Shown here: in pieces, positions 6,039-11,719 of the stretch
Layout: every line of letters starts with the position of its first letter
Numbering within the stretch: the stretch's first letter is position 1
Notes under the pieces: generated by a model
The model's input: the letters and a program-made list of their open reading frames with translations, nothing else
The model's database searches: none
What the model was told of the DNA's origin: nothing
Translations under genes and position numbers: made by a program
Source: Fimbriimonadales bacterium
GTDB taxonomy: Bacteria > Armatimonadota > Fimbriimonadia > Fimbriimonadales > GBS-DC
Direction: 5' to 3'
Length of the DNA stretch: 11,719 nucleotides
Assembly (NCBI GenBank): GCA_025060055.1
Contig: JANXCK010000109.1
Location: 1-11,719, forward strand

Positions 6039-6051
6039 CGCAGGGCGTGCC

Positions 6052-6540
6052 ATGAAACGAGGATGCCGCTACGCGCCGTACCTGATTGTGCTGCTGGCTG
6101 CGCTGGGCTTTCTGGGGTGGATCGACTTGGAGCATCGCCGCGTCGAAGAGATGGTGCGCGAGTCGCTCTCCTTTTCTGAACCTGATTGGGCGGAGCATCT
6201 CCCGACGATTCGCAAGCAAGTGCAGGCGCAGCAGACGGACACCGCCAAACTCTTGACCTTAGCAGACCAGCTCACCGTGCCCTATCGCCAGATAGACGCC
6301 CCGTTGCGGTTCAAGGTGGTTCAGACGGACAGCGGACAGCTGGTGCTGCGTCTGAACGCTGCGGCGGCGCTGCCCCGCTGGTACACAGCGCGGGCGGCGC
6401 GCATTGCATACAACGAGGCGCGCCGAGCGCTGGGGCGCGAAACGCCCGTGCACATCTACGAAACCTACATCGTGGGGCAGTCGCGCCTGATGGGCGTCTG
6501 TCGTGAGCGCGACGGCAGGGTGGAGGTCGCCCTGTGGTAG
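6052..6540 (+). CDS. Small membrane-anchored protein of unknown function
   Basis: I do not recognise this 162-residue protein. A basic start (MKRGCRYAP) is followed by a single hydrophobic segment (about 9-24), so it is probably anchored in the inner membrane with the rest outside; a cleaved signal peptide is less likely because no small-residue cleavage site follows. The remainder is soluble, rich in charged residues and Arg, with a likely helix at 27-40 and an Arg/Ala-rich helix near 110-130. The C-terminal part could be a small mixed alpha/beta domain. Coding support comes from the start next to a TATAAT box and from its end: its TAG stop overlaps the GTG of the next gene, whose Shine-Dalgarno site lies inside this coding sequence. 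Confidence 0.75.
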   Translation: MKRGCRYAPYLIVLLAALGFLGWIDLEHRRVEEMVRESLSFSEPDWAEHLPTIRKQVQAQQTDTAKLLTLADQLTVPYRQIDAPLRFKVVQTDSGQLVLRLNAAAALPRWYTARAARIAYNEARRALGRETPVHIYETYIVGQSRLMGVCRERDGRVEVALW

Positions 6541-7565
6541 CGAGACCACTGCGAATTGCCTTCTTCGACTTGGAGGAGTGGCAGCCTGACTATCTCCAAG
6601 CGGGCTTAGCACGCTTGGGAATCGCCGAGCAGGTACAACCGCGCTTTTTCCACGAGCCGCTCAGCCCAGAGAACAGCGCACAGTATGCCGATTGCGAGGC
6701 ACTGGTGGTATTCATCTGGACGAAGCTCAGTCGCGCAGTGTTGGAGTCGCTGCCCCACCTGCGCCTTGTGCTGACGATGTCCACAGGGTATGACCACATC
6801 GACCTTGCGGTATGTCGCGAGCGGGGGATGACCGTATGCAACGTGCCCCACTATGGTGAGAACACCGTTGCCGAGCATACCTTCGCGCTGATTCTTTCGC
6901 TCTCGCGCAAGCTGCACGCTGCCTACTTTCAAGGGTTGCGAGGTGAGTACCACATCCGCGCGTTGCGCGGGTTCGACCTTTACGGCAAAACGCTGGGCGT
7001 GGTCGGCGCGGGCAACATCGGTCTGCATGTGATTCGCATCGCGCGTGGGTTCGGAATGCGCGTGCTGGCGCACGATAAACGCCCCCACCCCTTGCTTGCC
7101 GAAGTGCTGGGATTCACCTACACCGACTTGGACACCCTGCTAAAGGAATCGGACATCGTGTCGTTGCATGTGCCTGCGCTCCCTGAGACCTATCATCTCA
7201 TCAACCGCGAGGCTTTATGTAAGATGAAGCGCGGCGCCCTGCTGATTAACACGGCGCGGGGCAGCGTGGTCGACACTGAGGCACTGCTCTGGGCGTTGGA
7301 GGAGGGCATTCTGGGCGGCGCAGGGCTGGATGTAATCGAAGGCGAAGAGTTTATCAAAGAGGAGAGTGCCCTGCTCAAGATGCCCGTTGCCGAGCAGACT
7401 CTCAAGCAGATTGTGCAGGCGCATCTGCTGCTCAAGCGCGATGATGTGGTGTTCACTCCGCATATTGCGTTCAACAGTCAAGAAGCAGTGCAGCGTATTT
7501 TGGACACCACGCTGGAGAACCTCAAGGCGTTTCTGGAGGGGCATCCGCAGAATGTGGTGAGCTAA
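6534..7565 (+). CDS. D-lactate dehydrogenase-type D-2-hydroxyacid dehydrogenase
   Basis: A member of the D-isomer-specific 2-hydroxyacid dehydrogenase family, which reduces 2-oxoacids with NADH in the cytoplasm. Of 343 residues, the substrate-domain block STGYDHID (83-90) and NVPHYGENTVAEH (103-115) are followed by the Rossmann motif VVGAGNIG (156-163) with Asp181 after the second strand, favouring NAD over NADP. Catalytic residues are Arg242 in INTARGSVVDTEAL, an acidic residue in GLDVIEGEE (264-272) and His310 in FTPHIAFNS. The long insert between the last two (about 272-306) is typical of D-lactate dehydrogenases rather than phosphoglycerate or formate dehydrogenases, but other 2-oxoacids cannot be excluded. 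The start is GTG 6534, 6 bp after a GGAGGT in the end of the preceding gene, with a 7-bp overlap. The TAA stop abuts element B. Confidence 0.92.
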   Translation: MVARPLRIAFFDLEEWQPDYLQAGLARLGIAEQVQPRFFHEPLSPENSAQYADCEALVVFIWTKLSRAVLESLPHLRLVLTMSTGYDHIDLAVCRERGMTVCNVPHYGENTVAEHTFALILSLSRKLHAAYFQGLRGEYHIRALRGFDLYGKTLGVVGAGNIGLHVIRIARGFGMRVLAHDKRPHPLLAEVLGFTYTDLDTLLKESDIVSLHVPALPETYHLINREALCKMKRGALLINTARGSVVDTEALLWALEEGILGGAGLDVIEGEEFIKEESALLKMPVAEQTLKQIVQAHLLLKRDDVVFTPHIAFNSQEAVQRILDTTLENLKAFLEGHPQNVVS

Positions 7566-7715
7566 TACCAATCGGGGTTTCAAGTGTCGTTATGCCCTCA
7601 CCCCCAGCCCCTCTCCCGCGACGCGGGCGAGGGGAGCCAAGTCCCCCCTCTCCCACTGCGTGGGAGAGGGGGCAGGGGGTGAGGGCAAATGAAGCATTTA
7701 AGACCCCGATCGGTA
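7566..7715. repeat. MITE-like palindromic element B
   Basis: An element of 150 bp with the same architecture as element A. The left end is TACCAATCGGGGTTTCAA; the right end on the minus strand is TACCGATCGGGGTCTTAA. Inside are a 12-bp stem with one mismatch (CCCCTCTCCCGC with GCGGGCGAGGGG) and a perfect 13-bp stem (7644-7656 with 7660-7672), between CCCTCACCCCC and GGGGGTGAGGG. It is bounded by TA on both sides. The central palindrome of element A is absent. Confidence 0.85.
7644..7672. terminator. Strong hairpin that may stop both convergent genes
   Basis: Perfect stem CCCCCTCTCCCAC/GTGGGAGAGGGGG around the loop TGC, within element B, between the stops of the dehydrogenase gene (plus) and lepB (minus). 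It has no U-tract on either strand, so it would act as a barrier or 3'-end stabiliser rather than a textbook intrinsic terminator. Confidence 0.35.
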
Positions 7716-7718
7716 TAA

Positions 7719-8534
7719 TCACTCCACCTTGGGCAACTCGCTCCGATTAGCAGGACCAATCCGGCTCGGGGGCCAGAACACGAACAGTGCCTTGCCCACC
7801 ACGCGCTCGGCGTCCAGCAGTCCCCAGTGATGTCCGTCGCTGCTGTTGTTGCGGTTGTCGCCCAGCATCAGGTACTTGCCTGGCGGAATCGGCTGTGAGG
7901 GGGTGCGTAGCACCATCTGCCGTTCCCGTTCGTCGAACACGGGCTTGCGCATGGTGTTCTCGCCGCCCTTCCAGATGTCGCCAAAGTCGCTATATTCGTA
8001 CACCCAGCCGTTGATAATCTTCATAGAGTATTGCGGGATACCGTTGAGATACGGTTCTTTGAGCAGTTTGCCGTTCAGATACAGCCCCTCGCCCGCCTTG
8101 ACCTCGATCACATCGCCAGGCAGCCCAATTAGCCGTTTCACAAAGTCGGTTTTGCCAGGCGTCTGCCACGGGTTGAGTGCCCAATCGGGCGCACGGAACA
8201 CCACAATATCGAACCGCTGCGGCTCGCTGAAGCGATAGCTGAACTTGCCGACCATCACTACATCGCCCACGCGCAGGGTGGGCAGCATCGACTCCGACGG
8301 GATATAGAACGGCTGCACGAGGTAGGGGCGGATGAGCAGGTAGACCAAGATGCCTGCGTAGACAATAGCATCGAGCAAGTTGCTGAGGAAGCGTGCGGGA
8401 CGGCTCCGCAACGGAAAGATTACCAGCCGAACGACGGTGCATGCTGCCATCGTCCACACGATGGTGGCGACGGGCAGCCGCGCCAGCGTCTCGATCCAGT
8501 TCAGCGGACCCGTGGGGGGCGTGAACGGCTCCAT
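7719..8534 (-). CDS. lepB: Signal peptidase I
   Basis: Type I signal peptidase cleaves signal peptides from exported proteins at the outer face of the inner membrane. The 271-residue product has two N-terminal hydrophobic segments (about 23-41 and 53-70). Then follow the catalytic block YIPSESMLPTL (77-87) with nucleophile Ser82, the block FDIVVFRAP (108-116), TDFVKRLIGLPGD (129-141) with general base Lys133, and the C-terminal block LGDNRNNSSDGHHWG (224-238). All key residues are present. An insert of about 50 residues (161-210) separates the third and last blocks, common in larger LepB proteins. The ATG shares one base with the rplS stop (TGATG), so the two are probably translated together; rplS-lepB is a common gene pair. 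Confidence 0.96.
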   Translation of the reverse strand: MEPFTPPTGPLNWIETLARLPVATIVWTMAACTVVRLVIFPLRSRPARFLSNLLDAIVYAGILVYLLIRPYLVQPFYIPSESMLPTLRVGDVVMVGKFSYRFSEPQRFDIVVFRAPDWALNPWQTPGKTDFVKRLIGLPGDVIEVKAGEGLYLNGKLLKEPYLNGIPQYSMKIINGWVYEYSDFGDIWKGGENTMRKPVFDERERQMVLRTPSQPIPPGKYLMLGDNRNNSSDGHHWGLLDAERVVGKALFVFWPPSRIGPANRSELPKVE

Positions 8535-8887
8535 CAGCGGTTCATGTCCTCTTTCAGGCGGGCAGCTTTGCCTGCCAATTTGCGCAGGTAGTAGAGCTTG
8601 GCACGGCGCACCTTCCCCTTGCGCACTACTTCGATCTGCGCGACCATCGGTGAATGCACTGGAAAGGTGCGCTCGACGCCCACGCCATACGACACCTTGC
8701 GCACGGTAATCGTGTCAGCGATTCCGCGATTCTTGCGAGCAATCACGACGCCCTCAAAAATCTGAATCCGCTCCTTCCCGCCTTCCACCACGCGCACATG
8801 CACGCGCACCGTGTCGCCAGGGCGAAAGTCGGGCAAATCCTTCTTCAGATACGGCTCTTCGACCTCTTGCAGCACTGTGTGGTTCAT
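8534..8887 (-). CDS. rplS: 50S ribosomal protein L19
   Basis: L19 is a 117-residue protein of the large subunit lying at the 30S-50S interface. The sequence fits the family throughout: FRPGDTVRVHVRVVEGGKER (21-40), IQIFEGVVIARKNRG, the segment GVGVERTFPVHSP, and RRAKLYYLRKL near the end. The frame is open 22 codons further upstream, but ATG 8887 is chosen because the product MNHTVLQEVEE matches the family start and a good Shine-Dalgarno GAGGTG lies 6 bp upstream. The usual rpsP-rimM-trmD-rplS order is not seen; lpxB precedes it here, 72 bp away. Confidence 0.97.
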   Translation of the reverse strand: MNHTVLQEVEEPYLKKDLPDFRPGDTVRVHVRVVEGGKERIQIFEGVVIARKNRGIADTITVRKVSYGVGVERTFPVHSPMVAQIEVVRKGKVRRAKLYYLRKLAGKAARLKEDMNR

Positions 8888-8918
8888 CGTTGCACCTCGC
8901 TTCTTAAGTTTGGTACAG

Positions 8919-8934
8919 GCGCGTCCGAACGCGC
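8919..8934 (-). promoter_or_regulatory. Leader hairpin upstream of rplS
   Basis: A perfect 6-bp stem, GCGCGT and ACGCGC, with loop TCGG on the minus strand, lies in the expected 5' leader of rplS about 30 bp before its start. Ribosomal protein leaders often hold regulatory hairpins, but this one is too short to assign to a known type. Confidence 0.35.
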
Positions 8935-8942
8935 GGAAATGA

Positions 8943-8948
8943 AGTATA
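8943..8948 (-). promoter_or_regulatory. Possible -10 box of rplS-lepB
   Basis: TATACT on the minus strand, preceded by TGGG as at the 6033 box, 11 bp after the lpxB stop. The transcript would begin near 8936 with a leader of about 50 nt containing the hairpin and the ribosome site. No good -35 box. Confidence 0.4.
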
Positions 8949-8959
8949 CCCAAGAGTGT

Positions 8960-10108
8960 TCAAGTGGTCTGCAGCGCGTCCAGAATCCACTCGTATGCCT
9001 CGCGCAGGGGTTGCCCTTCACCGAGCGCGTGGCGGATTTCGCGGAACGCTTGGAGTTGCGCTTGGCGTGTCGGCTCGTCGCGCAACAAGGGCATCAAGGC
9101 GTGGGTCAGCTGCTCAGGCGACGCCGCCTCTTGAATAAACTCGGGGCACACATTCCGCTGCAAGATGAGATTGGGCAAGCCAATCCAGCGCAGGTTCAGC
9201 CTACGACGGCGCAGCCGATACTCTAAGTTCATCAGCCAGTCGCCCCGATACACAATCAACATCGGCGTATTGAGCAAGGCAGCTTCCAGCGTGGCAGTGC
9301 CAGAGCAGACCAGCGCGGCGTCGGCATGCGCCAGCAGGTTCCACACGGAGCGCGTCTCGGTGGGCGCCCACTGGCGCGAGCCGTCCGCCCAAAGCGCGTG
9401 AACCCTGTCGGGGTCAAGGTGCGGCGCGACTGAGATGGCGAACTGCACCTCAGGCATCAGGCTATAGAACTGGCTGGCGACGCGGGCGTATAAGGGCGTC
9501 AACGCGCGCACCTCGTGTCGACGACTGCCCGGCAGCAGCGCGACAATCGGGCGGTACGGGTCTAAGCCAAGTCGGTCGCAGAAGGCTTTCTTCGTTTCGG
9601 AAGGACGCGCCAAGCGCAAAAGCGGGTGAGGCGTCCAATGAGCCGTCGCGCCCATCGATTGCAACAGTTCTGCCGACCAGGCGAACGGCGTGAGAATAAA
9701 GTCCGTGCAGCGGGGCAAGTCCGCGCCTTGACGGTCGCGCCGCCAACTACCCGGCGGCATGTAGTACGCCACGCGTATCCCGCGCGCCTTTGCCCAACGG
9801 CACAGTGGCACATTAAACGCGCCGAAATCGATCGGCACAAGCAAATCGGGCGTGGTGCGCCGCAGGAACCGCTTCACACGCTGGAAAGCAATCAGCACTT
9901 TCGGCGCGACTTTGAGGGATTCGGCAATTCCGATTGCGCCCCACGCGCGGCTGTCGGCGATGCACTGCACGCCTGCGGCTGCCATACGCGCGCCACCCAC
10001 GCCATACAGAGCGAGGTCGGGTAGGCGGGCTTGGAGTGCCTGCGCCAAGTCCGCGCCGTACAGGTCGCCCGACGCTTCACCCGCCAAAATCACCACCGAG
10101 CGACTCAT
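8960..10108 (-). CDS. lpxB: Lipid-A-disaccharide synthase (LpxB), divergent active-site block
   Basis: LpxB (glycosyltransferase family 19) joins UDP-2,3-diacylglucosamine and lipid X to form the lipid A disaccharide at the inner face of the inner membrane. The product is 382 residues, the same as typical LpxB. Family blocks include AGEASGDLYGADL (9-21), VGGARMAAAGV (37-47), LLPGSRRHEV (191-200), VCSGTATLEAAL (267-278) and LPNLILQRNVCPEF (311-324). Two blocks deviate: the usual I-D-x-P-D-F-N reads IDFGAFN (93-99), so the second Asp is Ala97, and the usual Y-x-S-P-x-x-W-A-W reads YMPPGSWRR (116-124). The frame is open upstream, but ATG 10108 starts the homology and overlaps the lpxA stop as ATGA. 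Operon position supports LpxB function; the deviations may mark a lineage-specific form. Confidence 0.9.
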   Translation of the reverse strand: MSRSVVILAGEASGDLYGADLAQALQARLPDLALYGVGGARMAAAGVQCIADSRAWGAIGIAESLKVAPKVLIAFQRVKRFLRRTTPDLLVPIDFGAFNVPLCRWAKARGIRVAYYMPPGSWRRDRQGADLPRCTDFILTPFAWSAELLQSMGATAHWTPHPLLRLARPSETKKAFCDRLGLDPYRPIVALLPGSRRHEVRALTPLYARVASQFYSLMPEVQFAISVAPHLDPDRVHALWADGSRQWAPTETRSVWNLLAHADAALVCSGTATLEAALLNTPMLIVYRGDWLMNLEYRLRRRRLNLRWIGLPNLILQRNVCPEFIQEAASPEQLTHALMPLLRDEPTRQAQLQAFREIRHALGEGQPLREAYEWILDALQTT

Positions 10109-10905
10109 TTGCGCGCGGGTTGATCCAGAGCGCGCCCGTTGCGTCCGTGCCGAATCTGTTCCATGAACTCCAGTAGGTATGTCAGCTCCGCTGTCATTTC
10201 GACCTCCGCTCGGATTTTCTCGATGGCTTGGCTTAGGTTCAGCTCCGAGAAGAACATCCATCGGCAGGCGCGGCGTAGGGCGTTGCGCGAGGGTTCGGGC
10301 ACGCCTGCGCGGCGCAGCCCCACAAGATTGACGCCACGCACCTCGGCAGGGCTGCCCTCCACAATCATAAATGGGGGCACATCGCGCACAATGCGCGACA
10401 TTCCGCCCACCATCGCCAGTTTGCCGATGCGCGTGAACTGATGAATGCCAGTCATCCCGCCCAAGTTCGCGCCGTCGCCAATCTCACAGTGCCCGCTCAC
10501 GCCCACCGAATTCGCCATCACAACCCCGTTGCCCACCCTGCAGTTGTGCCCGATGTGGACATATGCCATCAGGAAGTTGTTGTCGCCAATCACGGTCGCC
10601 TGCTCTTCGCCACTGGCGCGATGGATGGTCACATACTCGCGTATCCAGTTATTGTCGCCGATTTTGAGGTAGCTTCGCTCGTGCTTGAACTTGCGGTCTT
10701 GGGGGGGTGCGCCCAACACTGCGCCGTGATAGATGAGGTTGTTGCGTCCGATGTGGGTGTTCTCTTCGACGATTACATGCGCACCGAGCGTCGTGCCTGC
10801 ACCGATGCGCACATGCGCCCCCACGATGCAGTAAGGACCAATCTCCACATCGTCGTCCAGCTCGGCGGTGGAATGCACCACAGCGGTCGGGTGAATGATA
10901 GCCAT
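10105..10905 (-). CDS. lpxA: UDP-N-acetylglucosamine O-acyltransferase
   Basis: LpxA transfers a beta-hydroxyacyl group from ACP to the 3-OH of UDP-GlcNAc, the first lipid A step, in the cytoplasm. The 266-residue protein is a left-handed beta-helix of hexapeptide repeats, clear from about 13 to 165 (IGPYCIVGAHVRIGAGTTLG and similar). AYVHIGHNCRVGN (114-126) carries His117 and His120, the latter aligning with the E. coli catalytic His125. GGMTGIHQF (149-157) and DVPPFMIVEGSPAEVRGVN (175-193) are typical; a helical C-terminal domain follows. ATG 10905 is chosen over a TTG at 10920: it begins the MAIIHPTAVV family start and has GAGG 9 bp upstream. The gap to fabZ is 11 bp and the end overlaps lpxB by 4 bp. 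Confidence 0.97.
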   Translation of the reverse strand: MAIIHPTAVVHSTAELDDDVEIGPYCIVGAHVRIGAGTTLGAHVIVEENTHIGRNNLIYHGAVLGAPPQDRKFKHERSYLKIGDNNWIREYVTIHRASGEEQATVIGDNNFLMAYVHIGHNCRVGNGVVMANSVGVSGHCEIGDGANLGGMTGIHQFTRIGKLAMVGGMSRIVRDVPPFMIVEGSPAEVRGVNLVGLRRAGVPEPSRNALRRACRWMFFSELNLSQAIEKIRAEVEMTAELTYLLEFMEQIRHGRNGRALDQPARK

Positions 10906-10916
10906 CGTGTTGTGCC

Positions 10917-11414
10917 TCAAGTGTTGTTTTGGTGCGTCTGCAGCACGGTTTCGATAGGCGGGCTGGCGAAGCGTTGGGGTTCGGGCAGCGCGAAGGTAAT
11001 CTCGGCTTCAGCCACCAGTTCGCCATCCACACGGGCGACGGCTTTCACGCGCCCAATCTCGCGCCGCATCCAGAGCATCTCGACTTCGATAATCAAAGCA
11101 TCACCTGGCACGACGGGGCGGCGGAACCGCGCGTTATCGATTCCGCCCAGCAGCGCAGCGCGCTGACGCATCTCAGGCTGAAGCAGCACCATCACCGCGC
11201 CCACTTGCGCCATCGCCTCCAGAATCAGCACGCCTGGCATAATCGCCTTCGCGGGAAAGTGCCCTTGAAAGAAGCCCTCGTTGATGGTGACATTTTTCAG
11301 CCCGACGACGCGCTTGCCCGGCTCCAGCGCCAGAATCCGATCTACCAGCAAAAACGGATATCGATGCGGGATGAGCTGTCGTATCTGCTCCGCATCTAAA
11401 CAGATTTCCGCCAT
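10917..11414 (-). CDS. fabZ: 3-hydroxyacyl-[ACP] dehydratase FabZ
   Basis: FabZ removes water from beta-hydroxyacyl-ACP in fatty acid elongation, and shares this substrate with LpxA. The 165-residue hot-dog protein has IRQLIPHRYPFLLVDRIL (11-28), the active-site block GFFQGHFPAKAIMPGVL (47-63) with catalytic His52, and Glu66 in LEAMAQ. It is some 15-20 residues longer than usual because of a polar tail (EPQRFASPPIE and beyond). ATG 11414 has a strong GGAGGAG 5 bp upstream; the frame is open to a GTG at 11438 but that is not needed. The start lies 19 bp inside the end of lpxC. Separate lpxC and fabZ contrast with the fused lpxC-fabZ of some Bacteroidetes. Confidence 0.96.
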   Translation of the reverse strand: MAEICLDAEQIRQLIPHRYPFLLVDRILALEPGKRVVGLKNVTINEGFFQGHFPAKAIMPGVLILEAMAQVGAVMVLLQPEMRQRAALLGGIDNARFRRPVVPGDALIIEVEMLWMRREIGRVKAVARVDGELVAEAEITFALPEPQRFASPPIETVLQTHQNNT

Positions 11415-11719
11415 TCCGACTCCTCCGTGAAGTACCACTGCGCCACGCGTCTTGCCAGCTGCACATTCAGCGTGTGCCCTGGCTTAACAGCAACCAGGCT
11501 AAACTCACCCAAGTAAACGCCGCTCAGGTACAGGTCACCCAGCACATCGAGCAGTTTATGGCGCAGCGGCTCGTCTTCGAAACGCGCAGGATTATGATAC
11601 CCCGTCTCCTCGATAAGCAGGGCGTTGTCCAGTGCGCCGCCGCGCGCCAGCCCTTGCTGGCGCAACGCCTCGACCTCGCGGAGAAAACCGAAGGTACGCG
11701 CGGGCGCAATCTGAGCAAT
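11396..11719 (-). CDS. lpxC: UDP-3-O-acyl-N-acetylglucosamine deacetylase LpxC, 5' part outside window
   Basis: LpxC is the zinc deacetylase that commits UDP-GlcNAc to lipid A. Only the last 107 residues are in the window; the frame is open from the right edge (first codon 11719-11717) and ends at TAG 11398-11396. The conserved blocks are present in order: IAPARTFGFLREVEAL, GLARGGALDNALL, FEDEPLRHKLLDVLGDL with the zinc ligands His and Asp, and KPGHTLN with the catalytic-site His. The gene continues upstream beyond the window, so its start and promoter are not visible. It overlaps fabZ by 19 bp, beginning the lpxC-fabZ-lpxA-lpxB run. Confidence 0.95.
   Translation of the reverse strand: MAQIAPARTFGFLREVEALRQQGLARGGALDNALLIEETGYHNPARFEDEPLRHKLLDVLGDLYLSGVYLGEFSLVAVKPGHTLNVQLARRVAQWYFTEESEWRKSV

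Noticed and set aside
7714..7719. TATAAT at the right end of element B as a promoter
   Set aside because: It points into the 3' end of lepB on the wrong strand and has no -35 box; it is formed by the element end and the TA target.
10109..10261. N-terminal extension of lpxB
   Set aside because: It is an alternative frame of the lpxA end; LpxB homology begins at ATG 10108.
10441..11166. 241-codon plus-strand frame over lpxA and fabZ
   Set aside because: Antisense shadow of two genes with full sets of family motifs.

Overview
The window is GC-rich bacterial DNA from a diderm (lipopolysaccharide-making) and probably flagellated organism. The evidence is a lipid A gene block (lpxC, fabZ, lpxA, lpxB), a CMP-KDO synthetase (kdsB) and the flagellar export genes fliQ and fliR. 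The gene mix, GC content and dispersed palindromic repeats remind me of Armatimonadota metagenome bins. That placement is an impression from the sequence, not a result. No rRNA, tRNA, CRISPR array, prophage or intact transposase was seen. The content is mostly housekeeping; the unusual material lies in the intergenic repeats, one gene overlap and a few divergent enzymes.

Layout from left to right. (1) Minus strand: a sugar-phosphate nucleotidyltransferase that runs off the left edge (1-713), a 230-bp gap full of tandem hairpins (784-918), and a glycosylasparaginase-type Ntn hydrolase (944-1849). (2) A 185-bp MITE-like palindromic element (about 1906-2090) in the divergent gap. (3) Plus strand: fliQ, fliR and an ApbE-type flavin transferase. 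(4) Minus strand: a DUF1015 gene coupled to kdsB; kdsB meets apbE tail to tail with an 88-bp overlap. (5) Plus strand: a small membrane-anchored protein of unknown function and a D-lactate dehydrogenase-type enzyme, overlapping by 7 bp. (6) A second copy of the MITE-like element (about 7566-7715), which fills almost the whole gap between the convergent dehydrogenase and lepB genes. (7) Minus strand, read from the right edge: lpxC (partial), fabZ, lpxA, lpxB, rplS and lepB, tightly packed with stop/start overlaps; rplS probably has its own promoter.

How they fit together: LpxA, LpxC and LpxB make the lipid A disaccharide. FabZ draws on the same beta-hydroxyacyl-ACP pool. KdsB activates KDO for attachment to lipid A. 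FliQ and FliR are export-gate membrane proteins of the flagellar type III system. RplS and LepB form a ribosome/secretion pair that is a common neighbourhood in bacteria. No undescribed multi-gene system is evident. The points most worth a second look are the hairpin family with changing stems and a constant core at 784-918, the two TA-bounded palindromic elements, the apbE/kdsB overlap with a replaced ApbE C-terminus, and an LpxB that lacks the usual PDFN aspartate.
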